Assembly: GCA_030268105.1 (NCBI GenBank)
Contig: BSDZ01000008.1
Location: forward strand, 3,162,001-3,226,000
Source: Volvox africanus
Taxonomy: Eukaryota > Chlorophyta > Chlorophyceae > Chlamydomonadales > Volvocaceae
Reading direction: 5' to 3'
DNA length: 64,000 nt
How positions within the stretch are numbered: the first letter of the stretch is position 1; every line of letters begins with the position of its first letter. Below, one piece after another: positions 35,567-47,344 of the stretch. Below the pieces are notes generated by a model, which was given only the letters and a program-made list of their open reading frames with translations, was not told the origin of the DNA and did no database searches. Both the position numbers and the translations under genes were made by a program.

Positions 35567-37788
35567 CTGATACGAACCTACCCCGCAGACTGGCAAACAG
35601 CGTAGCTACTCGCATGACGCTTAAAGGGGGGCGGGGATGCCCTGAATCCTCCCCTTGGCTGCAATAGTCGCCACAGGCAGTAGCAAGAGCAAACGCCACA
35701 CAGCAGCTGTCCCCGATGGTGCCTTACCTAGTAAAGCCCCATCAGGAGCTGTGTCTGTTTAGCCAGGAAAGCATGGCAGCGGCTTGCGCGTTGAAGGCCA
35801 TCAAAGAGGACCAGCCCTATGGACAAAAAAACGATACGCCGACCTGTAGTAGATAAGTACCCGTTTGCTACCGGACTGCTGTCACACCAATGTCCTTCTC
35901 TTCCTCCTCCTCCTTTGCGACCCCACTCGCCATCAAGTCATCGCCATTAAGGCCAAAGCCCAGATCAACTCATATTGTATACGACCCATGGGTCAGCGGG
36001 TTCCATGAGACACAGGATCCATCGGCATGGACAGCACCAGCCATCCGTCCCGGCCGCCCCCAATCTCGCTAGGGGCTGAAGCAGGGGCAATGTCGACGGC
36101 GCACTCATCAGGAGGGCTTCCCCCGCAACAATCCCAACCCATCCCATTATCATCGCCATCTCCGACCATTACCGCAGATGTAGTCGGGAGGAGAATTCCG
36201 AGTAGTATAGTTCAGTACTTGTGATGCATTGGAAGCGCTTACGAGCCGTATCCTATATGTATCCCATCCTGGCCACCTCACAGCGCCTTCGGGCCGGATC
36301 CGAACTGCATCATGCAGACCCTCATACGCGGCCCAGGGTGGGAAACCCACCACATCATCTCTCCCCTCTCCCTGCACCCCGACATCGCACCCAATCTTGT
36401 CAAATCATGCCTCTGCGCCACTCTCTCTCATACTATAATGCGGGCTCTTCCCACGTCTTGACATTGACTGCCGGATACAAAGGAAAGTGGCGTGCAGCGC
36501 CACACGGCAACACATCTATAAACCAAGCGGCAATGTCATCCTCCATGACGGCCTCATCGTGCACACAAACAAGCAGACAGATATAGACGCACGTCGCATT
36601 CGCCGCCACCTCACTACCACAGCCAGAACTTCGAGTACGATGGTGTGGGGGACTGGTTGGAGGCTGCACGAGAGTACGGCGATGATCCACGGAGAGATCA
36701 TCGGCCACACCCTAAATCTACCCTCTCCATCCCAAGGAAGAGCTGTGAAAGGGAGTGAACTCCTCCTCCCTTTCACCGCCACGGCAGCGGGACATGTAGT
36801 GCAACCCCTAGACACAGCGGCAGTAGCAACAACAGCAGCAACAGCAGTAGCAAATACCGCTGTACCCACTCCTGCCGCGAAGTGCAGATCAGCAGCACAC
36901 CCGCGCACACAACATACACACTGGCGTTAAATACGGCAATCTTTCAAGTACAACGGGATTCGCAGCACAGCAGCCCAATCAAAATTTGGCACTCAAACCT
37001 GTCAGCGCAATCTTCCACGCTGTCGTGCCAATCCCGGAAAGTCATGGTAAGGAACAGTCGGTTGCTTTGTTCACTTCGCTAAAACCTAATTAGTGAAAAA
37101 TTCCGCTGAGTGCTCAAGTGTCGTGAGATAACCGAACCCCTGAATGACTGCTACACAACCAACCGAATCGATAAAACTGCCTCTCTAGCAACACAACACT
37201 TGCCTATCTAACAACACAACACTTGCCTGAAAGCGATATCCGACGCATCAGGGCCAACGTCCCTTACGCAACAATCCTGAGTTAAGAGGTTGTTATATGT
37301 GCAGTTGGCCAATATTTTCATGCTGACCCAATCGATCTCTGCCTCAGCCATTTTGTTACGATGGACTGGCATGCACCTTATCCACCTGCACCCGGGCACG
37401 GTCCCCAAGGGTCATTCAGGCACAAGCAGGGCGCAAGATCGGGGGCAGTGCATCTCTTCAGAGAATGGGCGAACAATCTTGCGAGTTTAGCTTCTGGGGG
37501 CCAGGGAGATGGGAGAAGTCACGCCGCCAGGGCTCGTTCCATAGAAAGGGCAAATCCGATGCGGCCCGCAGCCCCCGGCCCCCTGTTCCCCATCTCGTCA
37601 TTTCATACCGAGTACACGTCAGGCCGGGCTGCTCCATGCATTATGCAATGTAAACAAGAAAGTGCCATCTGGCCAGGAGAGCTGGCGGCCCTTCCCCGCC
37701 TGCGCACGTTTGATCCCCAATATACGGGTTTTAGGGCACATTAACGGGATCGGAAGCCGAAACAAGCGACTGCTGCAGCGCCTTCTTA
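35567..37788. other. Stretch with coding-like minus-strand traces and the 3' flank of the MYB gene
   Basis: The minus strand shows protein-like frames around 36150-36377 (GFPPWAAYEGLHDAVR) and 36439-36549, possibly upstream exons of the broken gene at 35171-35566, but donors and acceptors do not chain convincingly. Part nearest 37788 is the MYB 3' UTR; no minus-strand TGTAA was seen. A 21-base tandem duplication lies at 37187-37229. Confidence 0.35.
37187..37229. repeat. Tandem duplication of a roughly 21-base unit
   Basis: The unit containing AACACAACACTTGCCT is present twice in direct succession with CTAGC versus CTAAC at the joint. Confidence 0.8.
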
Positions 37789-40700
37789 TTAAGCGCCCTC
37801 CTGCAGCTGTATCTGCTGTTGCGACGTCGACTGGGGCAGCGGCTGTAGCCGCTGTTGCGACGTCGACCGCTGTAGTATCTGCTGTTGCGACATTGACATT
37901 TGAAGCTGTTGCTGCTGCTGTGATGTCCACTGCGACAGCGGCTGTAGTTGTTCTTTTCGCCCCTGTTGCTGCTGCTGTGGCAAGGACATCATCCCCTGCA
38001 TCGCCTGGAAGTGCTGATACTGTTGACCCTCCATCTTCTCCGGGGCGTAATGGTAAGAGTGCCATATTTGCATCGGCACAGACATTTGCAAGGCCACAGG
38101 TGGATGTCCCGGTGCAGGAGGAAATGGCGGCAAGGCGTTGAAGACTCCGCCAAACGGTGCCAGGGTTCCTGGTGGGATGTAATAGCAGCCTGGAGTCATG
38201 ATGTAATCATGCAGTAACGCATGATGCTGCGGCGGCTGTGTTTGCAAAGCCTGGACAGGTTGGAACGTTTGCGGTTGTGCAGTTTCCATTCCGGACTGCT
38301 GGCACTGAGGCGGCTGCCCCAAGGGCTGTGCCAACGTCGTCGTCGGTGCTATGCTGGGCATGAGCGGGAAGGGTTGAGACATCACTGCAGAGTGCTGTGG
38401 GTGCTGCAGAATTGACGCCCCCTCGTACAGACCATTCAGCGGCAGCGGCAACTGTTGACAGTGCTGTAGTTGTGGCGCTATGTTTGCCGCTGTCGCCGTC
38501 ACCGTCATGTGGGATGGCTGCGCTGGAAGTGCTTGCGGCAGCAGCTGCGGAGACAGTGCCGATGAAGAAGTCAGGGAAGGGATAGCTGGCAGTGCCGCGG
38601 CGGACCCTGCACTGAGACCGTACTGCATATGCACTGAAGCGCCGGAAGCCTGCCCTGGCGGCAGATGACCAGCCCAGTGTCCCGGGGATGCCGGTTGTGC
38701 CGGCATTGTCTGGGTCATCGACAGCGGCGGCGCCGCAGCCAACATCCCTTGAGCTGGTGTCCAGGGCGACGCCGGCTGCAACCCGGTGGCGGACACCGCC
38801 ATCGGCGGCGGCACTACGATCTTGAATGGCGCCATTGGGTGCGTTGACACGGCGCCATGCTGGTGCGGCGCATTTATGCATGACTCGCGTTTCGTGAGCG
38901 CCTCAGGATGATCCGCCAGCCCCTCACCGCTAGAGGGCGCGGCCCCGCCAGCTGCCGCGGTGATGGCTGCGGTGGAGGCCGCTGCTGCCGCCGCAGTTCC
39001 GGCGTGGAGCGACATGGCGCCGCTGGTACCACCAACGCGAACGCCACTCTCACCGTTCTCCACGTACACATCAGAAAGCGGCGAGCCAACGGACGTGATG
39101 CTGCTGTTGGCCCTGACCGCGTTGATGCTTCCCGCACCTCCCGCTCCGCCAATCAATCCGTACGGCACCCCGACATTTACTGGCGCCATCTCCGTATACG
39201 CCTGCCCTTTCCCCACGCCGCCGCTGGCGTTACCAGATCCGGCTGCGGTGCCGCCTCCTCCGCCGCTAGCAGCCGCAGCCGCCGTCAAGGTCCCACTGGC
39301 CCTACCCTCCGGCTCTGGCACAGGTAAGAGATTCTCTCCGGGCTGGTTCCGCGGCGAGTCCGGAACAAAATCCATCATGACATCAAACAGACAAGAAGGT
39401 GTTAGGGCGCACTCCGGGAATGACAGATACCGTGATCGGGCGGTCCAGGGAAGGGATGGATTGGCCGCCGACGGTGCCGCTGAAGCTGAGGCATCGGCTG
39501 CCCTCCTCACCGTCGCTGCGGCTGCCTTCGTGGGAGACGGTGGCGTTGCGAGGTCGTTAGCAAATTCGGGACCGTGCCGCATATCGTAGTCGAAGAGTGC
39601 GCTGCCGCTGGCGACGTGGCGGAGGCACATGGTTCCCGAGTAATCAACCGGCGTGTCTAGCAGAAGGTCTTCGTCGTCACCGCAAGTGCGGGCAAGGAAT
39701 ACTGAAGGGGTGCCGTCTGAAGCTGCCGTGCCCAGTGTCGGCACCGGCGTCGAGATGCCGGGGCTAGCACCAGCACCACTCTGGTTGCCGCCGCCCCGGC
39801 CCCGGGCAGCAGTGGCGGTGCCGCCGACGCCGACGTCCCCAACAGTGTTGGCGACGCCGGTGATATCGACACCAGGTAGGGGAGTGTGGACCTCTTGACG
39901 CGGGCAGAACCGAGGCCGCACCTTGCCTCCCAAGGAAATGCCGTACGAGGAGCGGCGAGATTGCTGTGGGGTGCGCGGAGGTCCAGGGTAGTGGACGAGG
40001 GTGGCGCGACGTCAGTCAGGCGGGTAGGCCCAGGCCTAAGAAACATGCGTTGCGTTCTATACTTGCATAAATAATGATTAGTTGAAATCATAATAGGTGT
40101 TGATGAGGAGAAACGGGTCAAACAGTCGCTCGGTTGCTTGGACGAGGTCCCGACATGGCCAGGCTAGGCTAGGCTGGCGAGCTTCGTTAAAAGTGCCAGA
40201 TAATAACGTACTCTGTGAAACCAAGGTAACTTGCGGGATGACATATGACACGTCAACACATACTTTTTCCACTACTAACTTCGCGCGTCACCTGAGCGTA
40301 CAAACTTAGGCAGCACGCTTACAAAGAGCACAACCTTCATTCACATCAAAACACTTTGTCGACCGACCGGAATTCACGGGACAGCGAAAAGCCATCTCAC
40401 CCTCTCTCCGCTACCTGGACGCGAAATATGCTCTGGCATATCTGCACCTTTGCAGTTTAATATAGGATATCTGCACCGAAGAAGGATGCTGAACCTTTTA
40501 ACGAGCGATGTTAGCCCCCACAGACTCCCCTCCCACCTCTTCTCCCCTTCCCCTCAAACCAGCGCATCCAGAGTCATCCTCTGTCTCTTGTCGCTGTCAC
40601 AAGTTGAGGTGCTGTCCAAGTGCTTTCCCCGTACCCCGCCCGCCCGCCAGCAATCATCAACATTCTCACCTGCCCGTCTGCAAGCCCCTGCACATCGTTA

Positions 40701-43700
40701 GTGCTGCCGGAGTAGACACCATTTGTCCAGCCAGCTGCACCACCGCCGGCCCCCACATTGCCAGCAGCAACAGCAGCAGCGTCTTGGCGGTCGATAAGCA
40801 ACAATTTACCGCCGCTCGGAGGAGCACCTGTACCTGCACCTGTAGCCACATCGGGGTGGGAAAATGTTTTTGGTTCTGTCGCTGCCGCCGCCTGCATCAC
40901 CGTAGTGCCTGCCCTCAGCGTTGTGGTCCCCAACCCCGACGTGGAACCATTCTGGCCTTGTGTGCTGGTGCTTGTGCCGGCACCGCCCAGCGGAAACGGA
41001 GCAGGGTCCAATTGGAGGTCTCCTCTGGGGCCATCAACGCCACCCATCCCGACTGCCGCCGCCGCCGCCGCTGCCACTGCCGTCGCCGCTGCCGCAGCGC
41101 CATGATTGGCACCAGTAGAGGCCCCGGGCCCGTCGGTGGCTTCAGCAACATCGGCCGCAATCTCCCGCAGAGCGTTGTCCGAAAAGGAGGGACCACTGTC
41201 GCTGCGCATGCGGGAAAGAGAGGAGTTGGGGCGGGAACCGAGAGCTGGAAAGGGTGGCTTATGTCCGGGTAAAAACAACACCCGCGACAGATTTCAGAGA
41301 GCTGCACCTTCATGCGCGTACACACTTGAATACCCCGAGGTTTAAGTATCTGAGGTTAAGCGCGGATGGATTTTCCATCTGGGCGGCGACAAGTATTTAA
41401 ACCCTGGTACTGAACCATCAGCGAAAGTGCCCACGCGCGTATACATGGAAATGTCATTGCAGTCCACCAGGAATGATACATTTCTGCGATATATGTCACC
41501 TCACCCCTCTACCCGCAACTACACCCATACCCACACCCCGAGCGGCGAACAAATGGTAATTTCCTCTGAACCCACATTACACCCGTTCACCGTTCGTAGG
41601 TACTCGTGGAATTCCCTCGTTCCTCCCTCTTCAACCTGTACTCCTTCCGGCCCCTCCTGCCTGAGCCGTCCCCATACACCACACCCACCAGCTGCTCTCC
41701 GTGCGCGAGGGCTGACTTAGCAGCGATGCCTCCAGCTTCATGGCGGGAAGGGCCTCCAAACCTCCGGCGCCCGCCCCAGCAATAGCACCCGCCGCAGCCT
41801 TCGTCTCAAAGGACTGGGTGTCGGGGCAGCTCCCAAGCGCAACTCGCCTGGGATCAACGCCGTCCCCTTGCACGACACTACCACCCGCTGCCGCAGCTGC
41901 TGCTTCCGCATCCTCTGCAGCCTCCGCCGCCGCTTCCCGCTGCTCTGCTTCCACCAAGTTGCGCAACCGCTCATTCCCCACCTGCGCCGCTGCGCGTTTG
42001 GATCGCCGCCGCCTGACGCCCGAGCCCACCGCCGCAGCGCGCTCCGGCGCAATCTCCCCCCTGGTTGCTGCTATGCTGCCATACGCCGCTGCCACAGATA
42101 GTGCCTCCTGATTCGCGAGTGTGCCGTTATCGGACGGAAATCGCTTCTGTGCGCCAGAAGGCCCAGGAGGCCCCAGGAAAAGCGGTTCCGATTTCATGGC
42201 AGATTGTCCAAATCCTGCCGCAGCGACGGCAGCGACAGCGCCTAAGGCACCGAAGCTGCCAGCGCCCTTGCCAGCAGCAGATCCCGCCATTTTCGAATGC
42301 TGGTGCCTAGGGGCCGCAGCAGGGATAGACTTCCGCATCCGCGCAGTTCCACGGCTCGGGCCCGGCCCTGTGGAATCCGGATTTTGCCCCTCCTGTTCAG
42401 CATCATCTGCATCGCCACCACTGGCTTCGTCAATGTCCGTTGAAGGGGAAGATGATTCCGGTTCTCTGCTCGTCCGTTGAAAAGGGAGCCACCAGGAGCG
42501 GCGGTGGGTGAAGCAAGCAAAGTTTGTAGCTAGGCTGCTGTTTTTTTATTAGACCAGGATGGAAAATAAAGGAATAACCCCCTACATTGCGGACTAGCAC
42601 AGCGTTATCCTGGCCCCTGTACGTACTCGCTTCATTAGGATATTCGCTCCTTCAAAGCGGCCATGTAAAGAAACAGGGTAGGCCGCACCCCCCCCCAAGA
42701 AACACAGCCTACAACAAACCCGAACCACCCAAGCAGCAGACTTGTTTAATGGCTTGTCCAGACGGCACGGAATGACCAAGCTTGGTAAATAAATGCTCAA
42801 AACACGTCCGTAATGGTGAAACTCACCGACTTCTTTTCTTCCATGTTTCACATGACTACATCAATAAGCAATCAAATTCCAATTCTTTGCAAGAAAAACC
42901 AATATGTCATTTTCGTATTTAGGTTTAAAGTTATGGGGTGAGAGCTGCATAACACCTATCACAAAATTCAAAATCTAAGTTCTGGTCTGACAAGACTAAC
43001 GTTGCGATGCGGCCAAATCCGTCAGCCCCACCTGCAGCTCCTCCTCCGCTTGGAGCCACATCCTCCGCTCCTCGCCGAAGCCCCTCCAGCGCCTCTCCTT
43101 CGCGGAGCGACCGTGAGATCAAGAGTATCGAGATAGGCTTTCAGCGGTCCGGCCGGGTTTTCTGGGGTGACCCTCTTCCGCAGGGTGGCATGCCAGTGAT
43201 TCTGTGCGGCACAAGGTCGTTGGGGGCGGGGCAGGGAATGGCCAGGGATAAACGGAAATTCAGTGTATGGAGGCAAACTATGGCGACTTTCAGGGCGACA
43301 ACTGAGTGACTCTCTTAGGCTTTATAAATGGGAAATCGCCGTCGAATATTGTCCCAGACAGGATCCTGCCTTGCAACGCGACCCCGCTCACATATCCAAC
43401 ATTGGACGGAACACTAAACCCCATATGGAGTTCCTTTCCAGGCAATAGACTGGGCCGTCCTGAGGAGCTCCCAGGGCGTATGACGAGGGGTTTCAGACCC
43501 AGTATTAGGATTAGGCCAAAGTACTGGCTCTGCAGCTGTTTGCATTCTGGATTTTTTCATATGCAGGGCCCAACCCTCTGCTACCGATATATAGTTTCTG
43601 AGCCAACTTGTGTTTAGGTTCGACCCAGAACAAACGGCATTTGGCAGAGGGGGCTGACAGCGTGGACCGTGGAGTAAGATGATACGACCCCCCCTCGCGT

Positions 43701-44443
43701 ACTCACCTTCACTGCATTCTCGCTACGCCCCGGAATGCGCCTTGCGATACCGCTCCAGTGATTCTTCAGCAGACGATGGGCCTCCACCAACTTCCTCTCC
43801 TCGTCGGACGTCCATGGATCCTTGCGAAGCCCTGGCGAAAGATGATGATTCCACCTTTCGCGGCACTGTTTTCCAATACGTCCTGTCGACTCCGTCTTCT
43901 TCATAATCTCATTAAGTTCACGGGCGATGGGACTCCACTGCCCTTCGCCAAGTCTATTGACGAGGCTGCATAGAGGCGCATTTATAAAGGTTTCAGATAA
44001 CGTTGGCAGCTACAAACAGGTTAGGAACCTGCAAGAAGCTAAGTGCGACCTATTGGACTTGGTTGAACGCCTATAGCAAATCAACTCACGATAAAAAAAT
44101 ACTATAGACTATTTATACGCAGCGTTTGAGCCTGAACGCAGTCAGTCGGTGCCAAACTCAACAGAAAATCTTGACGCCCGGGAAGCAAAGCCCAGATAAC
44201 CAATCGGATTGTCTTACCTTACCAGAGTTGCGTCTTCTTCAGGGCTCCATCCACCTGATCAACAGAGGTTTGCGTTGGTCGTGATCGTGGCGGGGCCCAT
44301 TCAGAAGAAACTTATCGAGTTGTGCAGCCTACGAAGGGTAGCCTGCGCAGCAATGTCCTAGAATGAAGGGTAGCTTTCGAACTGTACTGACCTTTGTGTT
44401 TCGCAGTCGGGTGGCGCGGCGTGCCACCGCCGCGCCTCGACAT
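37789..44443 (-). CDS. Two-repeat MYB transcription factor with a long Gln/Ala-rich tail (about 1,357 residues)
   Basis: Exons on the minus strand: 44443-44392, 44254-44218 (37 bases), 43965-43707, 43201-43032, 42537-41689, 41201-40670, 39963-37789; all phases match. The start ATG follows an in-frame TGA. Residues 18-72 form one MYB repeat (GGWSPEEDATL, W40, then GRIGKQCRERW with W68) and 79-125 the second (DPWTSDEERKLVEAHRLL, W100, GRSENAVKNHW with W119). The layout with KQCRERW and NHWHATLRKR resembles the plant MYB98/MYB118 class. Repeat 1 holds about eight extra residues before its recognition helix. Exon 4 also encodes PLKAYLDTL, like the post-MYB motif of that class. The tail has Ala runs, Gly/Ser linkers and a Gln-rich end with repeated STSQQ units, as in activation domains. 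It should be a nuclear DNA-binding regulator; targets are unknown. The joint between exons 4 and 5 is the least certain: exon 4 also ends at a TGA ten bases past the proposed donor. Confidence 0.72.
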
Positions 44444-47344
44444 CTTGGTTATGCGCCCCTGACGCCCAGCTCACGCCATCTTCAAATAAATATCTTCCAA
44501 GTCATTACGATGAGTACCTCCTCCCAAAATGCGCCCTTTGGGCACACGGATTCGTTCGGAATCCTGTCTTCTTAGGCCTCACCGCGCCTGCAACACCCCA
44601 CCCGTTTAACTTCCCACAAACGCCTCGCAACAGCAGATTTGGGCCATTAAAGAAAAGAATTGCTTACGATGTGAGTTGGCAGCACGCAAGGAAAATGTCG
44701 GGCAGTTGCCTTGACCTTGGAGAGAGCCCAACAAAGCCTAACTGGCTGGCAAGCATGCGCTGGAACATGAAGCAGCCAGTCTCAACTTCACTGATGACAA
44801 TGATTACTGTGAAGAATGGTAACAAATATCCTCTGATGACGGTCCAAGAGATGTTGTTTGCCATGGCGGTCGTACGGAACCAAAAACCTAAAGAAGATAA
44901 TGCCGTGACCATATAATTGTACTGGAACATTATTATATTTTATAAATAGAAGCGTTGCTAGTGTTTGGAGTTCCCGGGACCTGTCAGCGCAAGTCGGCTG
45001 TGCCAAATTTTGTGTGACAGGGTATCCAAGCACTTTTAGTCTCTACATGTGATTGAATTTCAAATTGAAGTGTTTGGGGCTGTGCATGGACCCAAGGGTC
45101 GAGAATTTAGGCGATACCACTTGTCGAGGCGAACTTCCTCATTGTGCTTACATAAGGATCTACTTGCTTTAATTTAAATCTGTATATCTGTTATCTCCTT
45201 ATGCAATTGAGCAACTAACCTATGATTCTTCCATGTCTTGGAACATAGGCTAGACAGGGCTTGAGAACTACACTGCGCACCACAGCATTCAGTTTGGGCA
45301 TATGCACCATTCACTTGAAACATTAACAGATTTACGCCGTTTACATTCTCCGTTCGCAACTTGTGTCGGTGTTTGCTTGGCAGCACAGCCGCGCAAACGT
45401 AAGGAGCATAGTAGAATACCATGCGATACCGCCGCCGCCGCTGTGCTATACACGCTGCCTACACTTCCTTAGCTAACCCACCTGCGTTCCTAGTAAGCTA
45501 TCCGACAGCCATTGGTTACAGGGACAAATGGCAGCGCGTACCATTCCGCATCACACCTAACATGTTTGCGCTCTGCGTCATGATACGGTTTCCACATGAC
45601 ATAGTGGTGATCGTGGGCACCTGTTGTACTTCATCCAGCTGGAACACCACACTTTGCGGTTTGTCGGTCTAGTGCCGGTTACAGTTACGGTTTCTTTGCA
45701 TTTGGATTTGGATTGCGCCGCGAGGATCAATTAGAAGGCTTTGTTTCTTGGCTCATGACTTCTGCTCGCCTCGTGCCCAGTTCAGTCCACATCACGGACG
45801 CGTAAGCGGCACCCAGGGAGGAGCTGGAGATCTACCTCCGGGGACCACAGCCCCTGAGGCCTCCGGCATGCATGTGTGAGCGCAGGAAATGTCCAAATCT
45901 GGGATTGTGATCTTATTATACGTTGCAGAGGAGCCGCGTGGATTATGCATCTACCACATCTCCAATATATCAGTACTTGTCAATGCGTGTAAATGCGGGT
46001 CGATGCCTCGTAAAGTTGGAATACCAAGCGGGTCGGTTATTTGTTACAGTTGGATTCGGCCGGTAATATATGACTTCAGAATTTCTGCAGGATTTGACTT
46101 GGGTTATGAAGCGGTCGAAGTCTTTTGAGTACGGGGCGTTTCATGAGGGATTCGTAGCCCACCTTCAGTCATTATAAATTCAATATATGGACGTCGTTGG
46201 GTTGGATACCGCAATCTCAAGTTTGCATAACGTATGTATCAGCTGCAGGCACTACTATTGCATGCCAGAGCCTAGTGGAAAGGGAGCGCCGAGCTTCAGC
46301 ACCTTAGCTCATCAGTTGGCGCCTTTCACCCGTTGCGAGCATATTTGAGACATATTGAGTTGCATAATGTATTTAAAAATTGTACGTAGTTTTGGGTTGA
46401 ATTGTATAGGGGCTGGGCGGGTTTTACGAGGATTACGGTATGCGATTTCCGCCGATTTGTCCATTGTCCCTCTAAACGTTGCAGTTTCAAACCTTGTAAA
46501 TTTGCTAAACGAATAGTTTATATAATATTATTTCAGAATTATCTGTGTTAGCACATACAGGGGAAGGCCGTCTGTCGTCCTGTCTGATCATGTTTGGCAC
46601 GTTTGCACGGGCGTGCCGAGTCGCTTTGTGGATAGAGCTAGTTCCGATGACACGCAAGTCAGGAATATCTGGAGTTTTATATCTTCATTAGGAGTTGTAT
46701 ATTACGCTTCCCTGGCACCAAGTTTCCACGCATTTGCACATGCAACTTGCGGCAGGAGGCCCAATGGGGCCGCTGTACAACGTACTGACTGCATCATAAC
46801 AAATATATCACCAATCCAACACTTAGTGCGCGGCAAATCAACTGCAGAGGGCTACAGCTTTGTGCAACAACGGCTCGGCATCCTCTCACCTGGACTTAAG
46901 TACAGACTTACACTGTCCAGACCATGCATCTCAAGGCCAGCATCCTGCCTCAGGACATATCGTTTATCATGCAGCTGTCCCTGGCGATCGTCTAGTGTGA
47001 GGAAGTGTTTTGTTGGGGGGATTTTGTAGTATATACGACAAAATTACCATTTTATCACGAGCAACGCAATACAGAAACATTATTCTGCGGATTGCAGTCA
47101 TTGTTATATAATTGTTCTTAGAGAATTTATCATTACTCATCTTTCCTTCGGCGCCCAGCGACCTTGTGCCGGCTCCTGCACTTTTCTGTGCAAGTCGGCT
47201 TCAGCTACTTACAAAATATCTCACTTTTTGAAGGAAACATCTGAGGCTGAGCCTGGTGCGTGCCCGTATCGGGTGCCTGTGCTTCTGCCGTTCTGCTAAT
47301 GACATTGACGCTTGCTAAGGTTGACATCCTCATTGCATTCCCTA
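44444..47344. other. Divergent intergenic region between the MYB and SBP-box genes
   Basis: The two factors are transcribed away from each other, so both promoters should lie in these 2.9 kb. The DNA is more AT-rich than the genes, notably at 44920-44950 and 46370-46560. A plus-strand frame at 44671-44916 (LDLGESPTKPNWLASMRW) looks weakly coding but has no splice partners. No TATA box or binding site can be assigned by eye. Confidence 0.4.

Noticed and set aside
38960..39589. Plus-strand open frame opposite the MYB tail
   Set aside because: Antisense of Ala/Gly/Ser-rich codons; the minus-strand exon has an acceptor in the phase required by the preceding exon.
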